Translations under genes and position numbers: made by a program | Notes under the pieces: model-generated | Told to the model about the DNA's origin: nothing | The model's database searches: none | The model's input: the letters and a program-made list of their open reading frames with translations, nothing else | NCBI RefSeq assembly: GCF_023721755.1 | Contig: NZ_JAMDLH010000001.1 | Span: 806,001 to 870,000, forward strand | DNA: 64,000 nucleotides | Reading direction: 5' to 3' | DNA from: Pleomorphomonas sp. NRK KF1 | Lineage (GTDB): Bacteria; Pseudomonadota; Alphaproteobacteria; Rhizobiales; Pleomorphomonadaceae | Shown here: in pieces, positions 18,760 through 28,165 of the stretch | Layout: the number at the start of each line of letters is the position of its first letter | Numbering within the stretch: the first letter of the stretch is position 1

Positions 18760-19551
18760 ATGCCAATCAATGCCTCGATCACTCTCCGAAGCGACGGCTC
18801 GTCCTCCGTCAACGGCGATCGCATCCGCCTGCTGGAGGCGGTTGCTCGCGAGGGGAGCATCTCGGCCGGCGCCAAGGCGGTCGGCATTACCTACAAGGCG
18901 GCCTGGGACTGGCTCGACGCGCTCGCCAACCTGTTCGGTCAGCCCATGCTGGAGACCCGAACCGGCGGCAGGGCCGGCGGTGGCGCAACGCTCACGCCGG
19001 CAGGCGCCAAGGTGATCGAGGCCTATCGCCGCATGGAGGCCGAGATGGCCCGCGTGGTCCGCCTGATCGAACCGGGCCTGGCCGGCAGCGGCATCTCCCC
19101 ACTCAACCTTTTCTCGGGCTACTTCATGCGAACATCGGCGCGCAACGTCCTTCGCGGCACGATCATCTCCATCGATTCCGATGCCCTCAACGCCGATGTC
19201 GCGGTGGCCGTGTCCGGCGAAACCACCATCCACGCCACCGTGACCGCAGGCAGTCTCAGGGACCTCGGTCTGGTCGTCGGTCGCGAGGCCATCGTTCTCA
19301 TCAAGGCTCCTTTCGTGATGATCGCTCCAGGGACCGAGCCGCCGGCCGTCTCGGTCGCCAACCGCATCGCCGGCCGCATCGCCCGCATCGAGGTCGGCAC
19401 CGTCAATGCCGAAGTCGTGCTCGACGTCGGCGGCGGCAAGTCCATCGCCGCATCGATCACCGCCCGCTCCGCCCAGTCCTTGTCTCTCGAGGAAGGCGCT
19501 CCCGCCTTTGCCCTGTTCGACGCCGGACACGTCATTGTCGCCATCGACTGA
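18760..19551 (+). CDS. modE: ModE-type molybdate-responsive regulator
   Basis: The N-terminal winged helix-turn-helix (about residues 15-110) reads RLLEAVAREGSISAGAKAVG and TYKAAWDWLDAL, typical of ModE. Two tandem MOP/TOBE domains follow (about 120-190 and 200-263), each with the RNVLRGTI or ANRIAGRIARIE start and a conserved VTAGS or ITARSAQSL loop that binds molybdate. ModE represses molybdate uptake and adjusts molybdoenzyme genes. I prefer the ATG at 18760, where AAGGA lies about 11 bases upstream, over the ATG at 18742. No modABC transporter is next to it; the neighbour downstream is an MFS exporter. Confidence 0.9.
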   Translation: MPINASITLRSDGSSSVNGDRIRLLEAVAREGSISAGAKAVGITYKAAWDWLDALANLFGQPMLETRTGGRAGGGATLTPAGAKVIEAYRRMEAEMARVVRLIEPGLAGSGISPLNLFSGYFMRTSARNVLRGTIISIDSDALNADVAVAVSGETTIHATVTAGSLRDLGLVVGREAIVLIKAPFVMIAPGTEPPAVSVANRIAGRIARIEVGTVNAEVVLDVGGGKSIAASITARSAQSLSLEEGAPAFALFDAGHVIVAID

Positions 19552-19715
19552 GCGCCCGCCATCGGGCGTGGCTGCTGACACATCCGGCCCAGGTAAACTG
19601 CCAATGTGAAGCCATGCCCTCCCACCGCGCTTTCCCATCTGGCGCCGACCGGGATTTGGCGCTAAATGTCCGATTGAATCGATTCTATCATCAAGCTTTC
19701 TCATCCGGTGATGCG

Positions 19716-20888
19716 ATGACCCAAGTCCGCCTGATCATGCTGATCTTTTTCCTGGAGCCGCTCGTCTTCGGCAACTGGTTGTCGCGTATCCCCGAGGTGC
19801 AGGCGGGCCTTGACCTCAGCCCGGCACAGCTCGCGCTCGCCCTTCTGGGCATGCCGATCTCCAACTTGCTGATCCTGCCGTTTGCCGGCCGGATCTGCGA
19901 TGCCGTCGGCGCCCGCAACCTGCTGATCTCCACCTTCGCCGGCATGCTGCTGATCCTGACCTTGCCGGGCCTGGCCTTCAACATTCCCTCGCTGTTCCTG
20001 ATCCTCGCCTCCTGCGGCGCCCTGCTGGCACTGGCGGAACTGGCCATGAACGTCGAGGCGTCGCGCATAGAGGCGCAGGCCGGACGACTGATCATGAGCA
20101 CCTGCCACGGCTGCTGGAGCGTCGGTATCGGCGTCGGCAGCTTCGCCGGCGCCACGTTGGCGACGCTGGGATTGTCGGTCACCCAGGCGTTGGCGCTGTC
20201 CGTGGTGGTCGTGCTGCCGATTGCCGTCTGGGCCGGTTTGAAGCTGCCTGCGGCCGGGCCGGTCAAGCCGGCCGCGGCCGACGCGCCAGCACCCTCCTTC
20301 TTCGCCATTCCACCGAGGGCACTGCTTCTGGTCTGCATCTTCAGCATCGGTTTCGCCGTCACCGAAGGCGCCATGGGCGACTGGTCGGGCATCTTCCTGC
20401 GCGACGAAGCGGGCACGCCCACCGCCATGCTCGGCTATGGCTACGCCGTTTTCGCCGCGCTGCTGTCGGCCGGCCGGTTCGTGGGCGACACGTTGCGCCA
20501 GCGTCTCGGCATGGTGGCAATGGGCCGCCTTTTCGTGTCCATCGCCCTCGGCGGCGCCTTGCTTCTGTCCGTCGCCAGCAACTTCTGGATGGGCGCCATC
20601 GCCTTTGGCATGATCGGTCTTGGCATCTCCACCGCCTTCCCGATGGCGGTGACGGCCGTCACCTCGATCCCGGGCACGGCGGCCGGCAATGTCGCCATAC
20701 TCTCGGCGATCTACGTGCTCGGCTTCCTGGCGGGTCCGCTGGTGATAGGCGGCCTTGCCGAGTTCCTCGGAATCCGGGCTGGCCTGATGTTTCTGATCCC
20801 GGTCCTGTTCCTCAGCCTGCTGCTCACCGGCTCGCTCCGCCCCGGAGACCGCAAGGCCCCAGTGGCAGCCGAACCGGCAAGCGCCTGA
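19716..20888 (+). CDS. MFS transporter (YbjJ-like)
   Basis: A 390-residue major-facilitator protein with twelve predicted helices. The start MTQVRLIMLIFFLEPLVFG and the segments NWLSRIPEVQ and FAGRICDAVGARNLL match the YbjJ branch, whose substrate is not established; YbjJ relatives have been listed among fucose-permease-like carriers. The ATG at 19716 begins the first helix; the reading frame extends 34 codons upstream without hydrophobic or conserved sequence. It is 164 bases behind modE on the same strand. It ends six bases before the stop of the convergent rsmB-like gene. Confidence 0.88.
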   Translation: MTQVRLIMLIFFLEPLVFGNWLSRIPEVQAGLDLSPAQLALALLGMPISNLLILPFAGRICDAVGARNLLISTFAGMLLILTLPGLAFNIPSLFLILASCGALLALAELAMNVEASRIEAQAGRLIMSTCHGCWSVGIGVGSFAGATLATLGLSVTQALALSVVVVLPIAVWAGLKLPAAGPVKPAAADAPAPSFFAIPPRALLLVCIFSIGFAVTEGAMGDWSGIFLRDEAGTPTAMLGYGYAVFAALLSAGRFVGDTLRQRLGMVAMGRLFVSIALGGALLLSVASNFWMGAIAFGMIGLGISTAFPMAVTAVTSIPGTAAGNVAILSAIYVLGFLAGPLVIGGLAEFLGIRAGLMFLIPVLFLSLLLTGSLRPGDRKAPVAAEPASA

Positions 20889-20894
20889 AGACGA

Positions 20895-22211
20895 TCAGGC
20901 CACCCGGTTGAGGATGGCGACGAAAAAGCCGTCCGTACCGGTCAGCGCGGGCGTCAGGCGCAGCATCGACCCGTCTCTGCCTTCGATGTGGAGACGGGCG
21001 AGTTCCGGCGCCTCCACGCCCGTCACCGTCGCGAAAGCGGCAGCCGCGTCTCCCAGGGCGAAATCAGGTGCGCGAGCCAGGAAAGCGGCGATCTGCTCCT
21101 CGTTCTCCTCCGGCAGTACCGAGCAGGTGATATAGACGATCCGCCCGCCGGCCTTCACGAGCTGCACGGCGTTGTCGAGCACGGCCGCCTGCTCCCTGAG
21201 GCGGATATCCAGAGCCCCGGGCGCCAAACGCCACTTGGCATCCGGCCGCCGTCGCCAGGTACCCGAGCCGGTGCACGGCGCATCGACCAGTACGAGATCG
21301 CTCTTGTCGGCGAGGTCGGCAAGCACATCCTGGTCGCGGCGCGGCTCGCGGATCTGGATGTTGCGGCTGCCGGAGCGGTCGATACGGTCGAGAATGTCGC
21401 CGAAGCGGCGCTTGTCGCTGTCGTAGGCGTAGATCTGACCGTGGTTGCCCAGCGCGGCCGACAAGGCCAGCGTCTTGCCGCCGGCGCCGGCGCAGAGGTC
21501 GACCACTTGCCGACCACCACCGGCCGCGGCGACAAGCGCCGCAAGCTGGCTGCCTTCGTCCTGAACCTCGAACCAGCCCTTCTTGTAGGCGAGATCGGAT
21601 GAAACATGCCCGGGGCGAAGGTCGCCGTCGACGGCCGGAATGCGGATGCCGACGGGCGACCAGCGGCAGGGCTCGGCCTTGAGATGGTTGAGCCCGGCAA
21701 GCACCTTCTCCCGCTCGCTCTTGAGCGTGTTGACGCGAAGGTCGACGTCGGCGCGTCCCGCCAGCGCCTCTCCTTCCTCGACCACGCGATCACCGAAAGC
21801 GCGAGCCAGCGATCCGGCCAGCCACTCGGGATAGTCGCCCTTCACCCAGTCCGGCGCAGAGGCCGGAACGACGCCCTCGGCAAGTGCACGACGCTCGTCG
21901 TCGGTCAGCCGCGACGGAGCGAACTTGTCTTCCGAGAACAGCGTGTCGAGCTGGGGTACGCTACGCCCCCACAGGCGAACGGCGGCGGCGAGCGCCAGAG
22001 CGCGCGGACTGTCGGAGCCCATGATGGTCGCGAGCGACGCCTTGCGGCGCAATACGTCGAACACCAAATTGCCGATGGCGCTGCGGTCCTTGGAGCCCGC
22101 AAAGCGGTGCTTCAGCCCCCAGTCCTTCAGCGCGTCCTGAACCGGTCGCCGCGTGCGCTCGACATCTTCCAGCACCTCGATCGCCGCCGCGATCCTGCCG
22201 CCGTCTCTCAT
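20895..22211 (-). CDS. RsmB/NOP-family rRNA cytosine-C5 methyltransferase
   Basis: The protein (438 aa) is a SAM-dependent RNA m5C methyltransferase. The SAM-binding loop is VDLCAGAGGKTLALSAAL near residue 240; motif IV is VLVDAPCTGSGTWRRRPD and motif VI is YITCSVLPEENEEQI, giving both cysteines of the mechanism. The N-terminal 150 residues (HRFAGSKDRSAIGNLVFDVL) form the NusB-like RNA-binding part found in RsmB. Alphaproteobacteria often carry two such genes, so I do not assign the target. AAGGA lies eight bases before the ATG. Upstream is guaB on the same strand, with a strong hairpin between. Confidence 0.92.
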   Translation of the reverse strand: MRDGGRIAAAIEVLEDVERTRRPVQDALKDWGLKHRFAGSKDRSAIGNLVFDVLRRKASLATIMGSDSPRALALAAAVRLWGRSVPQLDTLFSEDKFAPSRLTDDERRALAEGVVPASAPDWVKGDYPEWLAGSLARAFGDRVVEEGEALAGRADVDLRVNTLKSEREKVLAGLNHLKAEPCRWSPVGIRIPAVDGDLRPGHVSSDLAYKKGWFEVQDEGSQLAALVAAAGGGRQVVDLCAGAGGKTLALSAALGNHGQIYAYDSDKRRFGDILDRIDRSGSRNIQIREPRRDQDVLADLADKSDLVLVDAPCTGSGTWRRRPDAKWRLAPGALDIRLREQAAVLDNAVQLVKAGGRIVYITCSVLPEENEEQIAAFLARAPDFALGDAAAAFATVTGVEAPELARLHIEGRDGSMLRLTPALTGTDGFFVAILNRVA

Positions 22212-22264
22212 AGCGATATCCTTCGGTTACCCGTCCAATCTTGTGGCCGACATATGAATGAGAC

Positions 22265-22290
22265 GGCCGCCGGGGGCAAGCCCGGCGGCC
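22265..22290 (-). terminator. Strong hairpin between guaB and the rsmB-like gene
   Basis: GGCCGCCGGG (22265-22274) is the perfect complement of CCCGGCGGCC (22281-22290) around a six-base loop. No T run follows on either strand. It lies 39 bases after the guaB stop and can slow or end transcription there, or protect the 3' end of the guaB message. Confidence 0.5.
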
Positions 22291-22329
22291 TCTCGACAAT
22301 GGTGCAATCCTGTTTTCGAAACCGGTGCT

Positions 22330-23943
<1,614 letters not shown>

Positions 23944-24094
23944 CTACCACGGGCGCGGCATTTGGCAAAGGCAAAAGCGCGACTTTGGTATACTTACGCG
24001 AAAGCGCGGACGGATAGCCATTCCACCTGAATCAATGCACGAAGTGAAGTGCGCCGTGCGAGATGCACCGGAATCGCCATGCGAAGCTCAGGAA

Positions 24095-24823
24095 TCAAAG
24101 TCTAAGACCATCGGTATTTTCGTTAATCTTATCAATTATTTCCAAAACGTTTCTAATGTACTGCTCGATGAAGAGACGCGGATGTACGATCGGCTCGTCG
24201 ATGTGCTCGTAGGTCCAGGTCAGGTCGTGAGGAACATGCACGGCATAGGCGCCGGCCTCGAGCGCCGGCAAGATGTCGGAGCGCAATGAGTTGCCGACCA
24301 TCAGTCCTTTGTCTGCCCCGTCGCCGCGGGCAGCGAACACGCGAGCATAGGTGGAAGCAGACTTTTCGGAGACGATTTCCACCGAGGTGAAGAGATCGGC
24401 GAGGCCGGACGCGGCGAGCTTGCGCTCCTGATCGAACAGGTCGCCCTTGGTGATGAGGACAAGCGGATAACGGTCCGCCAGTCTCTCCAACGTCTCGCGC
24501 ACGTCCGGCAGTAGTTCGACGGGGTGGCCCAACATCTCCCGACCCATGGTCAATATGCTGGCGATCACCGACTGATCCAGGCGGCCGTCGCTCACCTCCA
24601 GCGCCGTCTCCATCATCGACAACACGAAGCCCTTGATGCCGAAACCGTAGACGGGAACGTTGCGCTTCTCGACGGCGAACAACCGGCTCGACAGAGTCGC
24701 CCGGTCGCCGAAATCTGCAAGGAGATCGAGAAAGCGCCCCTCGGTGTAGCGAAAGAACTGCTCGTTCTGCCAGAGCGTATCGTCGGCATCGAAGCCGAGG
24801 GTGGTGACCGCCGTTTGCACCAT
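24095..24823 (-). CDS. HAD-superfamily hydrolase (haloacid dehalogenase-like)
   Basis: A 242-residue soluble phosphatase-like protein. Motif I is FDADDTLWQNE (both aspartates), motif II is VLITKGD, motif III is the Lys of SEKSAST and motif IV is MVGNSLRSDILPALEAG. The GFDADDTLW variant is typical of a subgroup of uncharacterised HAD hydrolases with a YjjG-type helical cap. Substrate is unknown. The frame reads far upstream (to 25666) through the divergent HAD gene, but conserved sequence starts at the ATG at 24823, with AGGGAG about ten bases before it. It faces away from the next HAD gene, 87 bases apart. Confidence 0.88.
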   Translation of the reverse strand: MVQTAVTTLGFDADDTLWQNEQFFRYTEGRFLDLLADFGDRATLSSRLFAVEKRNVPVYGFGIKGFVLSMMETALEVSDGRLDQSVIASILTMGREMLGHPVELLPDVRETLERLADRYPLVLITKGDLFDQERKLAASGLADLFTSVEIVSEKSASTYARVFAARGDGADKGLMVGNSLRSDILPALEAGAYAVHVPHDLTWTYEHIDEPIVHPRLFIEQYIRNVLEIIDKINENTDGLRL

Positions 24824-24910
24824 GTATCGCTTCTCCCTGAAGCGCCGCTGTTGCCGTCGCCCGGAGCTCCGTTTAAGCACTGTCGTGCGCCCCCTCTGCG
24901 AGGACCAGAC

Positions 24911-25621
24911 ATGCCGATCCGCGCCGTGCTGTTCGACAAGGACGGCACCCTTCTTGACTATCACCGGACCTGGGGACCCATCAACCTCGCGGCCGCCGAG
25001 CTTGCGGCAGCCGGCAATCGCGACCTGGCCGATCGTCTGCTCGCCCTGGGCGGCATGGAAAGGGCGAGCATGGTCACCCGTCCCGGCAGCCTGCTCGCCG
25101 CCGCCCACACCACCGAAATCGCCGCCGCCTGGGTAAAAGCCGGCAGCCCCCTTCCCCTCGAAGACCTGGTCGAGCGGCTCGACGCGCTGTTCACTGCCTC
25201 CGCCGCCGGCTCGGTCCCGATCGGCGATCTCGACGCCTGCTTTTCGATCCTTCGCGCGGCGGGTCTGACGCTTGGCATCGCCTCGTCGGACAACGAGGCG
25301 TCCATCCGCCTGATGCTGGACCACCTCGGGCTTGCCCATCACGTCGCCTTCGTCGCCGGCTATGACAGTGGTCATGGCGTGAAGCCAGGACCCGGCATGG
25401 CGCTCGCCTTTGCCGAGGCGCTCGGCCTGGAGCCGTCGGAGATCGCCGTTGTCGGCGACAACAGCCATGACATCGACATGGGACGCAGCGCCGGCGCCGG
25501 CCTTGTCATCGGCGTGCTGAGCGGAACCGGCGATGCCGCCACGCTTGAACCCATTGCCGACGCCTGCCTCACCGACATCGGCGAGCTCCCGGATTTCCTC
25601 GCGTCCCGCAGCGCAAGCTGA
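24911..25621 (+). CDS. HAD-superfamily hydrolase (phosphoglycolate phosphatase-like)
   Basis: A 236-residue HAD phosphatase of the Gph type. Motif I is FDKDGTLLDYHRTW (the Lys between the aspartates is common in this subgroup), motif II is LGIASSDNE, the lysine is in HGVKPGPGM and motif IV is VVGDNSHDIDMGRSAGAG. A four-helix cap lies between residues 18 and 85. The substrate could be phosphoglycolate or another small phosphate ester. GAGGA lies six to seven bases before the ATG. It is divergent from the other HAD gene and 92 bases upstream of mazG on the same strand, so the two probably share a transcript. Confidence 0.87.
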   Translation: MPIRAVLFDKDGTLLDYHRTWGPINLAAAELAAAGNRDLADRLLALGGMERASMVTRPGSLLAAAHTTEIAAAWVKAGSPLPLEDLVERLDALFTASAAGSVPIGDLDACFSILRAAGLTLGIASSDNEASIRLMLDHLGLAHHVAFVAGYDSGHGVKPGPGMALAFAEALGLEPSEIAVVGDNSHDIDMGRSAGAGLVIGVLSGTGDAATLEPIADACLTDIGELPDFLASRSAS

Positions 25622-25713
25622 CACGGCGGCATCGTCGCGAGTTTGGCGTTGACTCAGGCGCCCCACCGCGCGAAGTCTCGGCCGCCTTCCCGCACAGCCA
25701 AGGAGTCTCCACC

Positions 25714-26547
25714 ATGCAGCCCGGACGCGACATTTCCGTCCTGATCGACATCATGGCCCGGCTGCGCGATCCAAAAGCCGGCTGCGCCTGGGATATCCAG
25801 CAGACCTTCGAGACCATAGCGCCCTACACCATCGAGGAGGCCTACGAGGTGGCCGAGGCAATCACCCGGGGCGACCGGCACGACATCTGCGACGAACTAG
25901 GGGACCTGTTGTTGCAGGTGGTGTTCCACGCCCGCATGGCCGAAGAGGAAGGTACCTTCGCCTTCCCTGATGTCGTGGAAGCGGTCACACGCAAGATGAT
26001 CCGTCGCCACCCTCACGTGTTCGGACCGGAGGAGGCGCGCACGCCGCATCTCGTCAAGGGACTGTGGGAGAAGATCAAGGCCGAGGAAAAGGCCGAGAAG
26101 GCGGCACGCCATGGCGGCGAAATGCCTGGGAGCCTGCTCGACGCCGTATCGGTGGCCATGCCGCCGATGCTGAGGGCCGTCAAGCTGCAACAAAAGGCCG
26201 GAACGGTCGGCTTCGACTGGAACGATCCGCACGCCGTTGTCGCAAAAATCCGTGAGGAGCTCGACGAGCTGGAAGCGGAGTTGGATCGCGCCGACAGAGA
26301 GGAACTCGACAAAGCCGAAGCGCGCGCTTCAATCGAGGCTGAACTCGGGGACGTACTGTTTGCCCTCGCCAACCTTGGCCGACATCTCGATATCGATCCG
26401 GAAGCGGCGGTGCGGGCGACCAACGAAAAGTTCAGGAAGCGCTTTTCCTACATCGAACGGAAGCTTGAAGAAACCGGACGACGGCCGGCAGAGGCGACGC
26501 TCGATGAAATGGAAGCCCTGTGGCAGGAAGCCAAAAGCGAAGACTGA
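25714..26547 (+). CDS. mazG: Nucleoside triphosphate pyrophosphohydrolase MazG
   Basis: MazG hydrolyses (d)NTPs to monophosphates and pyrophosphate and, in E. coli, counters toxin MazF under starvation. The protein (277 aa) holds two all-alpha MazG domains. The first has the magnesium motif EEAYEVAEAI and DELGDLLLQVVFHARMAEEE; the second has ELDELEAELDRAD and ELGDVLFALANLGRHL. The start is marked by AAGGAG eight bases before the ATG. It ends 25 bases before a bidirectional terminator shared with the small minus-strand gene beyond. Confidence 0.95.
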   Translation: MQPGRDISVLIDIMARLRDPKAGCAWDIQQTFETIAPYTIEEAYEVAEAITRGDRHDICDELGDLLLQVVFHARMAEEEGTFAFPDVVEAVTRKMIRRHPHVFGPEEARTPHLVKGLWEKIKAEEKAEKAARHGGEMPGSLLDAVSVAMPPMLRAVKLQQKAGTVGFDWNDPHAVVAKIREELDELEAELDRADREELDKAEARASIEAELGDVLFALANLGRHLDIDPEAAVRATNEKFRKRFSYIERKLEETGRRPAEATLDEMEALWQEAKSED

Positions 26548-26571
26548 CGACAGTCACTCCCACATAAAGCA

Positions 26572-26595
26572 AAACCCGGCTCGGAGGCCGGGTTT
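26572..26595. terminator. Bidirectional terminator (mazG / DUF3563-like gene A)
   Basis: AAACCCGGC (26572-26580) and GCCGGGTTT (26587-26595) form a nine-pair stem with a six-base loop. Runs of A and T at its ends give a U tract in both directions, stronger on the minus strand, so it can end mazG and the small gene A. Confidence 0.8.
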
Positions 26596-26611
26596 CACAA
26601 TCCTCTCGGGG

Positions 26612-26678
26612 CCGGACCGTCTTCGAGCCTGCGGCTCGTGGTCCGGGGCAACTGGCGCGCGATCCCGATCACGGGATC
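26612..26678 (-). repeat. Two further stem-loops in the 3' region of small gene A
   Basis: CCGGACC (26612-26618) pairs with GGTCCGG (26640-26646), with CGAGCC/GGCTCG (26624-26629 and 26633-26638) stacked inside. GATCCCG (26661-26667) pairs with CGGGATC (26672-26678). They lie between the stop of gene A and the shared terminator, so a transcript of gene A would carry three hairpins in a row in a 120-base 3' untranslated region. Confidence 0.6.
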
Positions 26679-26691
26679 GATGTGGCGACGC

Positions 26692-26847
26692 TCAGAAACC
26701 GGCATTGCGGAACATCCCACGGTCAACGGCGCGCTGACGATACTCGAGGTCGATGCGGTCGGTGGCCTCGTTGAGGTAGGCAAGCTCGCGTTCGGCAGCG
26801 GTGGCGGGGCGAAGGGCACGAGCGGCCTTGCGAAGGTGAGTGAACAT
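26692..26847 (-). CDS. Small DUF3563-like protein, copy A (51 aa)
   Basis: A 51-residue basic protein with the core AERELAYLNEATDRIDLEYR followed by QRAVDRGMFRN. Two further paralogues lie just beyond (27299-27454 and 27758-27919), sharing EREL-YL---DRI-LE-RQR--DRG-FR. The pattern resembles DUF3563, a family of very small proteins of unknown function; assignment is by eye. The start is fixed by AGGAAG five to six bases before the ATG at 26847. No signal peptide or membrane helix is seen. It has its own promoter region and a terminator at 26572. Confidence 0.75.
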   Translation of the reverse strand: MFTHLRKAARALRPATAAERELAYLNEATDRIDLEYRQRAVDRGMFRNAGF

Positions 26848-26963
26848 TCTTTCTTCCTTTCGATCCACGAACCGCCGGTTTTGCTTCAGGACCCAGCGAT
26901 CCGTTCCTCTGTCCTGACAGTCATGAAGATAATACATTCTGTACTTTGGACCAGATCGAATGT

Positions 26964-26980
26964 TGCATGCCGCGCATGCA
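26964..26980. promoter_or_regulatory. 17-bp perfect palindrome upstream of small gene A
   Basis: TGCATGC, three bases, GCATGCA. It lies about 117-133 bases upstream of the start codon of gene A, next to an A/T-rich stretch that could hold the promoter. An operator for a dimeric regulator is possible but unproven. Confidence 0.35.
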
Positions 26981-27138
26981 TCCTGCGAATTGGTCTCAAT
27001 AGATTTTCTTTTGCAGGGTTTCAGAGAAACTTCATTTCACTTTGGCCCACCAGGAAGATCTTAACGAGCCATTAATGCGCCAGAACCTTCGTCGGAGCAG
27101 CCGCCGAGCGTTGGTGAGAAAGGTCGACGCCGAAACGA

Positions 27139-27173
27139 CAAAAGCGCCCGGGCCATCAAGCCTGGCGGGCGCT
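27139..27173 (-). terminator. Terminator of small gene B
   Basis: AGCGCCCG (27143-27150) pairs with CGGGCGCT (27166-27173); on the minus strand the stem runs into TTTTG. It is 126 bases downstream of the stop of gene B. Confidence 0.7.
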
Positions 27174-27248
27174 CGTCATAAGGTCAGTAACTGCGTCTCG
27201 GGAGATCCAAGCCCTGGGGTTTGCCTGGTCATCCTCCGTCGACATTGC

Positions 27249-27280
27249 GCCAGCGTCGAGACACGCTGGCCTTTTGTCTT
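27249..27280 (+). terminator. Plus-strand terminator opposite the gene B 3' region
   Basis: GCCAGCG (27249-27255) and CGCTGGC (27264-27270) form a seven-pair stem, followed on the plus strand by CTTTTGTCTT. No plus-strand gene is seen before it. It either ends an unrecognised short RNA starting after about 27000 or shields gene B from antisense transcription. Confidence 0.55.
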
Positions 27281-27298
27281 ATTATTCAGCCACTTATA

Positions 27299-27454
27299 TC
27301 AGAGACCGAGATTCCGGTTGCGACGGAACAGACCACGGTCGACTTCACGCTGGCGAAGCTCGAGGTCGATGCGATCGCCAGCCTCGTTGAGGTACGCCGC
27401 TTCGCGTTCGGAGGCGCTGATGGAACGGATGGCCTTCTTCAGGTTGGCAAACAT
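27299..27454 (-). CDS. Small DUF3563-like protein, copy B (51 aa)
   Basis: The translation begins MFANLKKAIRSISASEREAA and continues YLNEAGDRIDLELRQREVDR then GLFRRNRNLGL. It is a paralogue of copy A (26692-26847) and copy C (27758-27919), with the YLNEA-DRIDLE-RQR-VDRG-FR core intact. AAAGGA lies eight bases before the ATG at 27454. It is short enough to be missed by ordinary gene calling. Function unknown; the conserved charged helix suggests a soluble helical hairpin. Confidence 0.75.
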   Translation of the reverse strand: MFANLKKAIRSISASEREAAYLNEAGDRIDLELRQREVDRGLFRRNRNLGL

Positions 27455-27757
27455 AGCTGCATCCTTTCTTGGGTGCCGCCGGGATCATCATTGTTCCGGC
27501 GTTCGTTTCTTGCTTTTGCAAGACACAACATAGCTATTTTTGCTGATCGTACCAGCGCGTAGATCGCAACGCCGCCATGCGCTCGACGAAAGCCGATTTG
27601 AAGAAGAACTGAAGCTCGGCTTCAGATAAACTTACGAGCCAGCAAGCAACGGGGATTGCCGCCCCGATACGACGAAGCGCCCCACCCTTTCGGGTCCGGA
27701 GCGCTTGGCAGGTCGTGTACATGGAACGACGCCCCAATCGGGACGGACAGTTTGCAA

Positions 27758-27919
27758 TCAAAGGCCGTAGGGACCGCGCCGAAACAGCCCGCGATCGATC
27801 TCGCGCTGGCGATACTCAAGCTCGATACGGTCGCCAGCGGCGCTAAGATACTGCAGCTCGCGTTCTTCGGTCGTGGGAACACGAAAGGCGCGGGCAACCT
27901 TCTTGAGCGGACCAAACAT
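27758..27919 (-). CDS. Small DUF3563-like protein, copy C (53 aa)
   Basis: The translation begins MFGPLKKVARAFRVPTTEER and continues ELQYLSAAGDRIELEYRQRE then IDRGLFRRGPYGL. It matches copies A and B across the whole length except for the tail. The ribosome site is weaker (GAGAGAAG about 10 bases before the ATG). A TATATAA sequence about 100 bases upstream (near 27999-28005) could be the -10 region. A hairpin with a GAAA loop at about 27675-27707 follows the stop. The three copies are separate transcription units rather than one operon. Confidence 0.73.
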   Translation of the reverse strand: MFGPLKKVARAFRVPTTEERELQYLSAAGDRIELEYRQREIDRGLFRRGPYGL

Positions 27920-28165
27920 GGCTTTCACTTCTCTCAACGATACGGATCGGCGACGAACTCAGGAGCCCGAATGGGACCTCCGTTCTCATCGCCTCAGTCG
28001 CTTATATAGACTTTGGTCGTAGAGATACCAGAAGTGGTCATGCAAGCCAGCCATGCGAAAGACGGAAAACACGACATAATTTCTTCATCGATCGTTCGGG
28101 CAAACTTAACCGCACCGCAAAGCGCAGTTCTTCTCGCAAGTTTCCGTAACGTCACGAGACGGTCG

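Noticed and set aside
24824-25666. Long N-terminal extension of the minus-strand HAD hydrolase
   Set aside because: It reads antisense through the divergent HAD gene; the HAD motif I begins at the ATG at 24823.
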